A DNA stretch of 64,000 bases from Oegoconia quadripuncta (taxonomy: Eukaryota > Arthropoda > Insecta > Lepidoptera > Autostichidae), in the NCBI GenBank assembly GCA_949316235.1, contig OX438749.1:10186914-10250913 (forward strand), read 5' to 3'. The notes below the pieces were generated by a model. That model saw only the letters and a program-made list of their open reading frames with translations. It was not told the origin of the DNA and did no database searches. The translations under genes were made by a program, and so were the position numbers. Positions 11,791 through 26,400 of this stretch are shown here, one piece after another (position 1 is the stretch's first letter; every line of letters begins with the position of its first letter).

Positions 11791-14499
11791 TTTAAGTTAA
11801 TAAACTTTTATTTAAGTAATATAACTTGTTTCCCATTATATATTATAGTTGTATTGATTCTGATAACACTTCTCTAAACTAAAATTATTTTTAATTTGGT
11901 GCATAAGCACAATAACCATAAGGTACAATCCCATTCTTATTATTCCTGTCAGGCTAGTATGACCCGTAATCTCTCTATGACATGAGATAATAGCCTGCTG
12001 TCTAATTCATGCTTTATTTATTTATTTATAAGAAAACCAACGGTGTTACATTTTATTTAAACATGGAATTATAGTATAACTAATGTATACTTTAACAGGC
12101 ATTGTATTCTCAATAGTACAGCGAATAACAGGTTTTCCTTAATTTTCCAGATAGTAATCAGAATACCCACTATTCTCCTATTATTTTCCAAAAATAAATT
12201 TACAAGTAACGCAATATACGGTGAGGTAAGGTAGGTAGGTATGGTCTACTCTCTGCCAGTTTATCCCAACTAATATTATAAATGCGAAAGTTTGTGTGTA
12301 TGCATGTATGTATATACGTTACCTCTTCATGCCCACGCACCTGGACGGTCTTCGGTGAACCTTGGTGGGGAGACGGATTAGGACCTGGATGAACATTTAG
12401 GCTAGTAAGAGACGTGAAGCTTCTATCTTGGGTTATTATAGAAAAACTAGATGACTCAACATCAACTTAGTTTCACTGTAGAGAATTGGTGTTACCAAAG
12501 CCAATTTTAATAGAAAATTCATTTATTCCTGCGATATAATTGCACAACTTTACTGTCACAAAACCACTTAATTGGTTTGTCTGTTCTAAAGGTAAACCAT
12601 TTACAAACAAAGGTCAGTTGGAGCTGATGTTTGAGTGTCACCTTCAACTTTAGACTCAAGCTAAAGATGCAAGTAAACTTGTATTATATCCGAGAATCAT
12701 CATGTTGCCCTAGTCCCAATTTATTTGGGGTATATCCTAGAATAGTTTCTGGAAATAAGACTAAATAGTAAACAGATTTTGGTTTCATCATCACTACTGA
12801 ACATAGGCCTCCCTAACAGATTTTGGATTATTACTCTATTTTCTATAGAAATTCAAATATATTTATTAATTCAAGAAACATAAAATCTACATAATGAAAT
12901 GACTTGTTAAACTTACTATAACGTCAGTGGTGCCAACATCTATGTAAGTAATTGAAAAAAAAAAGTGTGACAGAAAGGTTAGTCTGTATTTATTAAATGG
13001 GTAAATTATGTCCAGGACAGGAAAACGGCAAAATAATTTATTTTTAGTTTTATTCTTAGACATTGAATACACATTCGTGCCTAGTGGTAATGAATACAGC
13101 CAATTACAGGACAGACTACATGATAAATGGTAATGGTAAACAGATTATATTTACGGTAACACATCAAATATAAAAATTATGATATAAATGTTCATATGTA
13201 AGCACACGCACGCGCGAGATAGGGTGTGTATATTTAAGAATATACAATTATTTATTTTATAGTTATATAAATTCGAATTTTGATGATTTGCACAGGGTGA
13301 AACAACAGTAGGTAAATCTGAAATAAACCCTTAATTCAGTGGATATTTTCGATTTTTTTAAGCAATATCCATTGCATTTCTCTTTAAAGTGCAATCAAAA
13401 TATTGTAGAGAATTTTCCTTCCCGGAATTCCACTGAATTACCTAGAACCATTTGGAAATATGGAAATATATATTCCCAAAATCAGAACAAATCTTTTCGA
13501 AAGGAAATAAACTATATCTTTTGAAAATCGACCACGACGTATATTGAATTTCTATTTGTGTTGTTTAGACATTTTCATTGTTTTAAAGCCGCCACCAGAC
13601 AGAGCGAGCGAGGCAATGTACGTTTCTCAATGTGATAACGTCGCCAATACACCTCGACCAACAACAGAAGCACCATCGCTTTTCTGTTTGGTAAAGGCTT
13701 CAAAACGATAAAAATATGAATATTATATGATGGCGAAATTGTATAAGTTTAAAAAATACTGCAACATTATTGCCAGAAATATTTTTTTAAACATGACATT
13801 ATATTTTACATTCACAATTTTATTGTAGTAATACTATTATTCTAATGTAAATCTAAATTAATACAACGTTAAGACTAGACAATTGAGTGTAAATACATTA
13901 AAAAGTTTCATTCGCATTAGTCATTTCACGTTTTAGTTAGTTACACTATAATTTTATACTAACATCACAAGAAAGATAGTCTTTAATAAAATTGAAGCAC
14001 ACAACATCAATTGGTTAGGTAATGTTTTCCACAACATTTACAATGAAATCTGGCTTTATATAGTATGTCTATGTAGTACTACAGAGTATTATAATACTAT
14101 ACTAATGTAAGGAAGCAGTAAGTAGGTACCACAGGAATAGACACGTTTAATTAAAGTCCATTAGTCAAAAGAAGTCGTTTAATTAGGCCCAAATCAATGT
14201 GTTCTAAGGGACCTTGATTATAATTCAGTCCTCATTAAGATGAAACTTATCTCTAAGATCTTGAAACATACTGTAAATTTTATTTTCATTGTGAACACTA
14301 TCATGTAAGCCAGCATTGCATTCCATAAGTTGAGATTGTCGTCAAACGCGTATCCAGTTAACTCTCTCTCTGAGCATTATTTCCTTAATTATTTTTATCA
14401 TCATTACGACATATCATATTACCTTGTCACGTCATTTGGATTACCCTTGTAGATTGACATTGCTCACTGCCATCTTCATCGAATACTTTAGTCACATAA
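11791..14499. other. Intergenic between convergent SPCS1 and PGAP1
   Basis: A dispersed repeat lies at about 12265-12475, opening with 'taatattataaatgcgaaagtttgtgtgtatgcatgt', typical of lepidopteran Helitron or RTE-like remnants, and a LINE-tail scrap lies at 12780-12810. The rest, including the proximal 3' flank of PGAP1 (13500-14499), is AT-rich without recognisable genes or strong structure. A PGAP1 polyadenylation signal should be in the right part, but I cannot pick one with confidence. Confidence 0.4.
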
Positions 14500-17400
14500 T
14501 TAATTTACATTTCTACGTCTGTTCTTACGATGCGCCTGATGAGGTGTGTCACCATCATCTCTTTGCAAATTATGTGTCACAGGTTTTTCCCAATCAAATA
14601 TTTGCTGTAAAGCGACACTGGCAAACATTGCTGTTAGATTATAGTTAATTAGAGTCAAGGAGAAAGGTCCTAACAAGATTATAAATAATGCCATTGTGAA
14701 AAGCATTACAGTTATCGCTTCATAATATTGTCTGAAACAATGAAAAATATTTGTATAGTACATGTAAATGCAGTAATCTCATTCATAGAAGCTGGGTAAG
14801 CGTAGACGATTGTAGGGTCAAAAAAGTATTTCGCTGTCGTTTCTGGTGACACTGCTTCTCTAAGCTGAAATTTATTTTAAAATAATGCCATCCTTTTTGC
14901 TGAAAGTAAACACAATCCAGCCTGACTGCTTCAGCCAGGCACTTAGAGCTATAGAGGGCGCGCAAGCAGGTAAAACAGTGCGGAAGGACGGAGGGCACTC
15001 TTTTTATCCACGCCATCTGTTGAGACGAGCAGTGCTATGTTGCAAAAACTAGTCAAAGGGGGTAGCATAGCGAGAGGCGCGCGTCAAGGTGGCACAGAAG
15101 GTGCCCTGCGCCTCGCTTTCGAACTAACGGAGCTATGCACTGGGACATATCTATTACGGTAGTTTTTTACACTTTCATATGGGGAAATTTTAAAAATATG
15201 ATTAATTTACGTGTTCAGTGTTAGTCCATTAAGGATATACTTTTAACTACCTATAAATTTATAGACAGTGATTTTTTGCAAATGGATGGAGTGCCTATGA
15301 TATCAGTAATAGAATTTAAAAAAATCTAACAAATCGGTAGCTTGCTTTAAACATTAGATATTTAGTAATAAAACATAGACTATATGATTAAAATTACCAC
15401 TGTGAATTTCATTACGTCAGAGAATATACTTAGAATCTCTGTAACTATTTTCAAAAACATTGATCAATAACTTCTTTACATTTATGAAAAACTTCACTGA
15501 GGGCAAATACCACGTCTCAATAAACAATTTTTAGCAAATATAAAGTAGCCATTAATTATTTTTTTAGAAAATAATTTTAGGAAATATTAATATCTTCTAC
15601 AACGCTATGAAGTTCACAGTGATAACTTTAATTTAATATTGTAGGTTTAATAACTGAATACCTATACTATGTATATCATCAGCCCGTAAACATCCCACTG
15701 CAGGGATATAGTCCTTCCCTCGTATATGAGGGAGTATGGGCCATAGTCAACCACGCTGCTCCAATGCGGGTTGGGGACTTCACATGCCTTTGAATTTTAA
15801 GTTCTCAGGCATGCAAGTTTCGTCACGATGTTTTCCTTCTTAAGAGAGCAGTCCGAAAAATGCACAAAGTAATTAAATTAAATTTAAAAACTCATTGGTA
15901 CATGGCCTACCGACGCTCTCTATAATCGACCGACGATAAAGGTAACTCATCATCATCATATCAGCCACAGGACGTCCACTGTTGAACATAGGCCTCCCCC
16001 ATCCTTCGTCCGCCTACGGATTTCCGCAATCCTGAACACGTAGTGAAACACCGAGTATCGCCCTAGCTAGTTGCGTGAGATTGAGATTTCTTATGAGGTC
16101 CATAGTGAGAGACCAAGTTTCAGTGCCATAAGTAATCACTGGTCAAATTGATTAGACTTTCATCTTCAAGCACTGAAGTATTTTAGACGAGAAGACGTTG
16201 CGCAGTTTCCCGAATGCTGCCCATTGACCTCTCTCTCGAAATTGGACTTGTCTAATCGGATCTCTTGTCCTAAATAGATATGCTTACAACTTCGAGAATG
16301 GAGTTCCCAACTGTATTGGTGTGGGCACGACATGGGCATTCTCATAATTTTCGTTTTGTTCATGTTCATTTTAAGGGGCACTTGTTGAGGGTCCACTGTC
16401 ACCATAGACTTACTTAAAATCATTATCTTATCCAATCCTTTGTTGGGTGTAGGGCCAACCCCACTGGTTCAGGTTAATTTTATTGTAATCCCATAGATGG
16501 ATAATAATTCACTGACATAAACGAACATTCTCATACAACAAGGTCCTAGCTCGTTTGTCCAAAAAATAAACATTCACTTACAAATTTTTTCGTGGTCCAT
16601 TTATCTGCCAAATAATTGCCGAACATCCAGCCATGACTACCGAAGTTTTGAATGAGGCATCAAATTTTAATTCCGGATGGTACCTATAATAATAAAACCT
16701 TAGTTATGTATGGAACACCATTTAAAAAATTTAAGTCTATTTCTAGACTAGAGGATGCCCCAGAGTGATACCGTTTTACTCGTGCCGTGGGAATTTACAA
16801 AATCTTTTCTTAGACCTCCTCTAAGTAACGTGCCAAATTTCATCGACATCAGTCTGCAAGTTTGAGTCTTCAAAATATTGATTTTTCAAAAATCCAATGG
16901 TTTGACGATTTAGTTTTCATCAATTTTTTTTATGCACTACGGGTTGGTACTTGACCTCAATCACACTTGATGTTAAGTGAAGATGAGGTCGAAGGTGGAA
17001 GCGTACTGATCCGGAAACCCCAACACATTTGGGGGACTGGCTATCTTGTCTCTGACAACCGGGACACAACAATGCTATTCATATTGAGGTTGGCGGTAGA
17101 TTTAGATAAGATGGTGGTAGCTAGCGAGGCGGACATTTAAAATGACAATCCAAACAACAAAATATTAGTTGCTCTTCTGTATTCTGGTGATTGCACGGGA
17201 GTGTAGAGCCGTGTGCGTTACTGTGTGCGTTACCGTGATAAAATATAGTAGTGAACTCATATTTTTTTTAACGTCGGTTTATCTCAACTTTATCTAAACT
17301 TTTACAGTGCATATTACGGACCTTTCACTTTGATACCTGTTCGGTGTAGTGGTTAGAAACTCTGACTACTATACCAAAAGGTCACGGGTTCGAACCGAGT

Positions 17401-20400
17401 TCGAATTTGTGTGATGAATGCAGACGTGTGTTCGCGAGTTATGGATGTATTATACCGGTGAGTTTTTTACCGGGCATATTAGGTAAGTGAAATAGTAGTT
17501 ATTGGCACATCTAGTTAATTTTTTCAAAACCATCATCGACGCACGCGCCGGCCGGTAATAGATATGCGATTGGCGGGACTCGTAGGGTTCCTATCATGCG
17601 AATTGGAACTCATATATTCTCCAAGTTTTTTATTTATTTATTTTAAGTAATTATATAGGCTACAAGCACGACCGTCAAATGACAACGTTTGATGGTTTTG
17701 AAAACAAAATTAATATCTAATATTCTTTATTTTTTTCCTTACGGAAAAAAAACTCATATGTACTTGTGTAGTTTATCAACCATCTGCTATCCATAATACA
17801 AGCCCAGTTGCTTATTGTGGAACTAGACGGAGCTGTGTGTATGTGCAAAGATATTTATTTATACGTACTTGTAACTCCCGGCCCAAGTAAATATCGCAGG
17901 GATATTGATGAGAGTTATAGCTAGCCACATAAAGAACATCATCATATGAAAATTCAAATTGCTATACTTTTGTCCAATATCATTTTCATCATCTTCTTTT
18001 ATTATATTTTCATCAGGGTTTGCCTCCGACTCCGTTTTATCGTTGTTATCCCCTGGTACTTCAATTACACCAGCATTGTCCACATTTTGTTCCTCGTTAC
18101 GTACTTCTTCATTATTATCATCGATTTCAGGTGTAGTTTCAGGTGTAGTTTCAGTTTGTATATTAGTTTTCCTTCTGAATAAGCGACCAATTACATTAGC
18201 TACTTTCGCCATTAATCCGTATAAGTAGTCATCTAAATATTCTTCGTACATTTTGGAGATCTGAAAACAAAAAAAAACCCTCATTAAAATTGTAAGCGAC
18301 GGTACGAAAACTCCGGAGGATGTATAGTTTGTAGAGACGCCTGCAATAGTTAAGCGTAGCCAAATATTTAATTCTAATTAGGCGGCGCTAAGTTTTCAAA
18401 TCGGAGTAAAGTGTTAAGCTTCAGCATTTTTTTAATTATTTGTCCATAAAAACATTATTTCAAAATCTTCACTTTAAGACACTTACGAAAACCTCTAAAG
18501 GTTTGAGTGTAATGTGAATGAAGTCACTGACCCGCCGCGTTATTAATTATTAAAAATGTAGTAACTAAATATCTAGTGATACATAAATAAATGTGTCATG
18601 TGTTTCTCTATCGAAATAAAATTTGTTTGAAAAGGCACTTCCTACACAGATCTATATAGATAGATCTTAGTTGAAGTACTTCTTCAACGAATTTTTACAT
18701 TGTTTTATGTCATTCATCAGGAATACTAAAATACTACTACTACTAAAATATCTGGTTACACTTAGTCGTCGCCCGGCCACTGGGTATGTTAATGCATGAG
18801 GCCCGCGACATTTCGGCTGGTCTGTCACAGTAACCAGGTGTTTACTACAGATGAATTGTTTAATTACAACAAAGTATGCTATGCTATATCTTTCTGATAA
18901 AATAGCTAAACAAACTTTGCAATAGCTGTCAAGTGCTGTCAGCGTCAGATATAAAGGACCATAGGTCGTGTAACTGTAATTACGTCGTAACAGTAACAGG
19001 ACGTCCACTGCTGAACATAAGGTTCCCCCAAAGATTTGACCTTAACTTTTCATATTTTGTTATTTTGACTGCTTATTTTCATCTAACGCTAATTGTACCC
19101 ATATTATTTCTTTCAATTGGCCGCATGAGGCGTACCACCAAGAATAAATAGAGGCGGTCGTCCGCTGCATTCGGTAGACGAAGGTCGTCCGCAAAGTTCG
19201 GAGAACAACTAAACTTTAAGTGAACAATAAGCTTGAATTGCAGCCAAGCTACTAACCTTGAATGCATAAAAAACGGCGCCTACGACGAGAGATGAGGCCC
19301 CACACGACGTCACCGCCATTACCACCAAAGTAGCACTCATCATCAGCGGACCCTTGTGTAGAACTGTCGCCAAATTGTCCGCTAGCCCGGAGCTACCCCT
19401 CCATATTATCCTGCGTAATGAATAGCCTCGTTTACTGCCACAGAAAGTGACCGATGGCAGCCATTAGCCGGTGACGGTATGAATAACTATACAATAAATA
19501 TACATGAAGAGACCGTGATTATAATATCATCCCGCAGGGCTACACAACTTAGCGCGACTCGAATGATATAGTCGCGTACGACATAGCGCACATCTCTCAA
19601 AGCCGAATGGCCGTCATGTTGACAGCTGTCAGCCAAATAATCATTTCTTTAGTAGGTAGCAGAATCGGGATGTTGTGACCAATACCACGTTTTTCCACAC
19701 GACCCGCTGATCATGATTTAATCGAATCTTGGCAAGCAAACTGGGAGCGTACTCGTCTAGTAAAAGGCCGCTACTACAGCGACATACAACCCGAGATACC
19801 CAAGAGGCCCTGGGTCTCACGTTTCCGTCTAGCAGATAAACAATCCTCGTCTGTAATCTACCGCTTGCGTCTGGGTCATTCATGCACTCCTCTTCACCTC
19901 ATAAAATACGCATCAAAGATTCCCCAATTTGTGATTGTGGCCTTGAGGAAGGATCCACGGACCATATATTCTTTAACTACCCTAATCAATCAGTTTTTTG
20001 TATGATATACTCCCCCCCTTATATCCCCAGGCCCATTAACATGAAATCCCTATTGTTATATACAAATTCCACATTTGTTAATATTTTATCTAAGTATATT
20101 TCTACATATCATATTAAACTATAATATTTAATACCGTATTTGTGAAGTCCTTGTGTTGTTTTACTTTATGTATATTTGTGTTCGTCCTTTTTGTTTTAGG
20201 TGGCTAAAACAGGACACATACCGATAATTTGGCTCAGATTTCTTACTGGTCAACCTCCCCCAACGTGTTATCCGCACAACCGGACACTGACAGTAATGGT
20301 TGATCGCATTAAAGACGACCGATTGCCATAAAATATAAAAATAATAATAAAATACTAATAATAGTAGGTAGCACAGTGCACCCTACCTGTTTCTCGATCT

Positions 20401-23400
20401 ACAAATTTCCCATAGCTGTGGGTTGTCTAGAGAGATCGCTTTTAGTGAAAAGACACCTAATTGTGTTCTATTGTTATCATCAAAAAATATTGTAAATTAT
20501 TTTGTGCAATAAAGAGTATTTGTATTGTATTTAATTTTTATAGGTGCCTACTTAGGTCAGACGCAGAACCACGAAGAAAGTCCACTCTGCTGTGTTACGT
20601 TTTAATTTAGGTTTTTTGTAACCAACCAATACACATGCATTATAAAACGTATAAAATCATACCTGAGAAACAATCGATGCACGAGCTGGGAGGAGAACAA
20701 CATCAAAGCCATAATGGCGATTGCGGTAATGTACACCAATGTCAAAGCTATCATGTACATGGGAAACACAAGGACGGAGCCCAAGAAGAAATGGAGCTCT
20801 TGGTTCTTAAAACATGATCCCTCAAAGAGTAACTGGTATCCTGGTGTGTATCTGCAAATTTAAAGATTAGCAATTGAACCACTAAATTACCATTTTGGTA
20901 GCATTCGAAAACGAGCAACGAATGTGAGAACATTGCAGTTGTTATAACAACATTTCATATAATATGATCACGTTCGTATGCGTGCTTCATTTATAAATAA
21001 TACTTGGTTTAACGCACGCTCTGCTCGAATACTTAATCAAATGCTAATCTATATCGCTTTCGATGATTCACATACATCAAGCAAGGACGTTTCCATCTCT
21101 TTCCGACACACTAACATGACGGTAAGGGATAGAGATACAAGGTGCGCGCCAATTCACTCACGTAGTAACCTCTGCTTACTCTGACAAACGATCGTCCTTG
21201 CGCGAATCTCTATGGTTACCCCATAATAAATACGACAGCCAATCCCTCTTTAAGACAATTATAAAAAATACTAACTTTCCGCCCGCGGCTTCGCCTGCGT
21301 GGAATAACTTTATCGTGGAAACTTATTTATCCCGTGGAAACTACTCACGTTATCGGGATAAAAAATATCCAATGTCTTTATTCCAGGGTATATTCTACGG
21401 TTGGTGGTAGGGCATTTTAAATGTCCGCCTGGCTAGATACCGCCATCTTATCTAAAGCTGCCGCCAAGCAACAATAGCATTGTTGTGTTCCGGTTATCAG
21501 AGATAAGATAGTCAGTCCCCCAAATATGTTGGGGTTTCCGAGTCAGTACGCTTCCACCTTCGACCTGATCAGGTATGATTGAGGTCAAACACCCGTGGTG
21601 CATAAAAAAAATATATATACCTTTCATCCAAATCCCTTCAACTATTTCGCCGTGATTGAGCAACAAACAAAGATCCAAACTTTCGCTTTTATAATATTAG
21701 TTAGATAAGCTCATTATATTCTTTTGGCATCATCTTCACTTATCAATAAGATGGTTGAAAAACTTCAATCAAATTAGCAAACTAACCCGTTGCGTAATAA
21801 AAAATCTGAGCATTTATAGCGACATAGATGCAGATACATTTGGTGTAACATTCACGAAGATCTTAAAATAAATTTGTTTTCATACTTACAACATGATCAA
21901 ACCACATAATTTTGCCAAAACTAATAAATAATGTGGCTGAAGTTGCTCGCTCATCAATAAGCTAGGTAACGAAATGCATGTTCCATGTTCATTTAGATGC
22001 ATCAAGTTCGCTCTCACTATCAGTAGTACAATAGCGGCAATGTAGGGAAGCAAAAGCGGGGTGAAGTTGCGTGTCCACTGACCTAATTGGATATACCACG
22101 ATCTTGCCATACTGAAAATAATTAGATCGTGAAATCAGTCCTTTGAGCTGCATTTACAGTGGGAGCTAGTAACGTCGCATTTCCACGTGTATTTTTGGAT
22201 TTCATGAATACATACATAACGTCACGCTAAAGGGCCACCCCATAAGTGATATCTTAAACATTAATTATTAAGCGATATTGGTGTCGATTCGGATCTGCAC
22301 CAACTAAACTAAAACCAGTTTTAAAGTAGTACAGTCTCTTTCTCCCTGGAACAGTACGATGCGACGACACCACTCTAAAACTGGTTTTAGTTTAGTTGGT
22401 ATACAACCGAATCAGCACTAATGATGATTATTTTTTGTTTGCTAGGGTTTACAGCCAGAGTAGTCCCGTAGAATATTGGTTAAAATCTGATAATGCACTT
22501 CCGAGATAGACAATGGAACATTACTAAATTCGGTTGTTTTGTCAATTCACAGCGGTTGAATTATAGGATGAAATAATCGAAAATGCGACGTTGCCAGCTT
22601 GTAGTACCATATTATTCTTATAGCCTTTACTCTCTAATACTATTTTTATTTTTTTTTACATTCCCCGGATATCAGTCATAGTAAGAATTTATATAGAAAA
22701 ATAATAATAAATTAAATTAAATATATATATTGTAACATTAATAATTAAATTCATACAATCATTCTCGATTCACTTAGGTTTCGTCAATATTATTCTTGTA
22801 ATACACTTCATGTCAAGTTCATTTACTAATTCACTTAGTTTAGTCAATCTCATTCATATAATGTAATAGTTGAATATTATTTCTTAATATTATATTTCTT
22901 TTATACATTTTTGTTTGATTCTTTACAATCAGCTTGTCTCTCCACATATGGCCTCCTCCAAAGCCTTCTATGCTGCTCTATCGCTAGCTTCACAGTAAAT
23001 GCTCCCTAATACAAACAGACAAGTAACAGCACTACTGAACCAAGGATTGTATATTATAAGGTTTTTTTTACAAATAACTCAATAGATGAAGATGTCAAAC
23101 AAATAGTCATTAATGACATCTCCGCTTGTTATTGATACCAAGTTTGAGTATTAATATTTAATTATATATAATATAATTTCCTAGTCTAGGGCGGCATAAG
23201 CGTTCTCAGTATAGAAGTAACTACACTTATAGTCTAATAGATACGTAAAGTAAGTTTAAAATGTTCATGTTATATTTCATGTTATATATGTCATGTTATA
23301 GTTGCAGAATTGTTATGATTTCATTAATTACCTGATAGTGAACTGGCATTGGGGATCCAATAATACAGTTATTTTAACATGCTGCTCTTCATCTAGTCCC

Positions 23401-26400
23401 AACGTTGTATTGGGGTTGCTCTTAAATAAGCGTAACCTCATTGGCGACCGATTTAAATGCCTGTAAATAACCAATAAATGTTATACAAAAAATTTCAATT
23501 AAGCTTTTTGTCTTTTATAGATTAAAGTACTCGTGGAATCAATTATCTCCAGCAAAATCATCGATCATTATTACGGTCGAAAATCGCTTTAACTGTTTTT
23601 ATCGACTTGCAATTACCAAGTGGTCACTAAGTGTAGGGACACACCTGCGGAAGGTACTGCGCCGACACTTCGGCGACTGAATTATCGGTCGTAGTATTCG
23701 GTTGGCATAAAACACCAAACTCACAGAACGCACAATTACGCGGCGGTTGGCGTCTAGTTCAGCGCGTTACGCGACAGAAAATACGTGGCGTCGTCTTCTG
23801 TATCGGTGTGGTCACTAAAAGAGACGAAAAATGCTGAACAGGAACACGACGCTGCCGCTCTTCGCTTTGAAAGCGCGCGCTGAACGTTCAACTACGCTGG
23901 CCGAAAATGCGGTCGCATAACGCGTCGCACATTGAAGACGTTTTCGCGGAAACAGTCGCAGGACGCTTCTACGCTGAACGCCGCGTAATTTCGGCTGATG
24001 TGTCATAGATAACTTAAAAACACTGCGAGCATATTCAGCCGAATTCTCGGTGCCTTACCTTCCGCAGGTATGTCGTTACACTTAGGAACACAGACCGGAT
24101 GGTTGGTCTGTGCTTAGGAATGTTTATTCATAAGAGTGGCTGCATATTATAAAACATTGTGAAATGTAATATCTTGTGTTTTTTTTTATAAGAGACTCGT
24201 ACATATAAATTGAATATAATCGTACACCCTATACCCTATAGGCACGATATATGTTATGTTGGATCGACAGGGCTTGTCTGGACATGATGTCTCACTCGCT
24301 TCAATATTCAAGTAGCAAACTACTCACACCAATATCGTCTACCGTGTTCCTGACGACGTCTTCTCCTGTGATAATAATAGCTTTAAATTAAAAATTAAGA
24401 AAACGCCCATGAGTCTCTCGAAAACAAAATGTCATCCAGATTGAAAACCATCTATGTTAAAAGCTAAATATCTTCGAAACGGTTAAACATATTTCCATCA
24501 AATATAGCTAAGAACCACCTCGCAAATACCAGTTTTCGAAAATAAACCGTTTCTAAATTTGTTCAACCGTATTGGCGCTAAAAGCCACAAACAAATACTT
24601 ACGTGAAATAATGGTACATCTCATGGTTTTTCGCCCATGGAACGTGTAGTTCAGCTGATACGTGATACCGAGGCGCTCTGCAATTACTTTTAGGCTCAAT
24701 ATATAGTAAATATCCCTGAATCAATCTATTGAAACCGGGTATTATCAGTTCGTAGTATAAACTATTTGGCTCCGTCTCCGGCACTATGACAGTTTTAATG
24801 GACGAAACTTCCGAAAGAACGACTGTTATTTGCCTCGACGCCAGATCATTTGTATCAACGTTGAGTGTTATCTAAAACAATAAAAATCAAATCAAGTTCC
24901 ATGTATATACTGTAACGACTCTTGGTGGTCAACAATGAAATTTATATTGTATATTCCAGACCTTCATCTCCTTTTAAAAAGGGGGTAGTGCAGGACGTAA
25001 ATTGTATGTATGTCAAGACAAATACGCAGTTCACCAACCGCCCTTGACACCTTCGACTCAAGTCTTTAGTAATCGAACAATACATAGTAGATAGAATAAT
25101 AATTAGTTGGTTCTGCAACTTATTTATAAGAAAAAAATAAGTTATATTGACTTTCTTCATTTCTAGAACCTCAGCTCTTTTAGAAGTCTAGTCTAGTCTG
25201 CAGGACGAAGTCTTATTGTAGGTATTTCAAGACAAGTGAACAAACAGTTCACCAACCGCCCCTGACACCTTGGACCTAAGTCTGTTAATAATCAAAAATT
25301 ACAATAGAATAGTTTGAAATATTTGGTTCTGCAACTTATTGTATACCATTGGCTTTCCATTAAACCGCTATTGAACTATTCTGCACTTCAATAGTGTATC
25401 AACATAATCTCATTGAAACTACGATATTCTACATCTACTCGTTATATGATTCTTGTGACTTATACAACCACGCATCGGCAAGGTAGGACGACCACTCACA
25501 AGATAAATAAATAAATAAATATCCTTAGACATATACACAGCGCCATCTAGTTCCACAGTAAGCAACTATAGACTTGTGTCGTGGATACCAGATGGTTGAT
25601 ATATATTTTTTGTAAATAAATACTTATTATAAATGAGATGTAAATAAATACTTATTATAGATGGACCGACACGACCTGATAAAGGCCGCGGAAAGTGGCT
25701 GGAGGCAAGCCGCTTCCAACCGGTCACTCTGGAATTACGAGTAACATGACAACACTGTAACAAGGGCGGTTTGCGTGAAATCATAATAGATCCACTGCAG
25801 AGTTACTACTTAAGTGAATTGCAGATAGATTGGCGCGCGCTTTGTATCTCTGTCTCTTATCAATAATAAGTTGGTAGGTAAGAGATGCAAGTAGCAGGGC
25901 GCGCCGCTAATTGGTGCAATATCCGCCTCCGTGGCTCAATGTAAACAACATTGGGTTTACGACAACAACCTCTCGTGAAAGTTCATGAATTGATTTGTTG
26001 GCAAAATAGAACCGTTTAAAGGCTCGGGCATTATCGATTAGACATGTTTGGTGAAAGAGGGTCGGCAGGGGCAATTGTATCGCCTTTAACCACAATTGTC
26101 TTTAACCACAATTGTATACAGGCAGAATTTTTCAAAAGGGCGTGCATGGGCAAATCCGAATGGAGTCAAAAAGGTCTCCTACTCAGCTACTATGGGTTGT
26201 ATCCGTTCACTACAACGCTGGTTTTCAGTGGAGCCTCCAAATGACGCACGTACACTGCATGGTATTATAGGAAGTGGTTATCCAAAACTTACCGGTTTCT
26301 TAGTCGGTGACACCTTGACGATCACATGAGACCAGTCCGGGTGTTGCTCCATGATGCTGTGGAGATGTATTGTAGCCAGTTTTCTCTTACCGAAGTCCAT

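Larger units (their letters stand above)
16684..17868. other. PGAP1 intron 15 with SINEs and a nested MITE
   Basis: Contents from left: unassigned text with an RTE/Helitron-like patch (16740-16915), a headless SINE-2 copy on the minus strand (16918-17150), unassigned DNA, and a SINE-1 copy (17335-17865) split by a MITE. The SINE-1 tail reaches to within about 6 bp of the exon 15 splice donor. Confidence 0.6.

Noticed and set aside
17863..17868. Splice donor gtataa for PGAP1 exon 15 after the codon for Tyr.
   Set aside because: It would leave exon 15 in phase 0 and put a stop early in exon 16. The donor gtacgt four bases earlier (transcript order) keeps the frame open.
18667..19267. Several overlapping 60-113 codon ORFs in PGAP1 intron 14.
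   Set aside because: No family resemblance, no fitting splice phase, and part overlaps a LINE tail and exon 14 flank.
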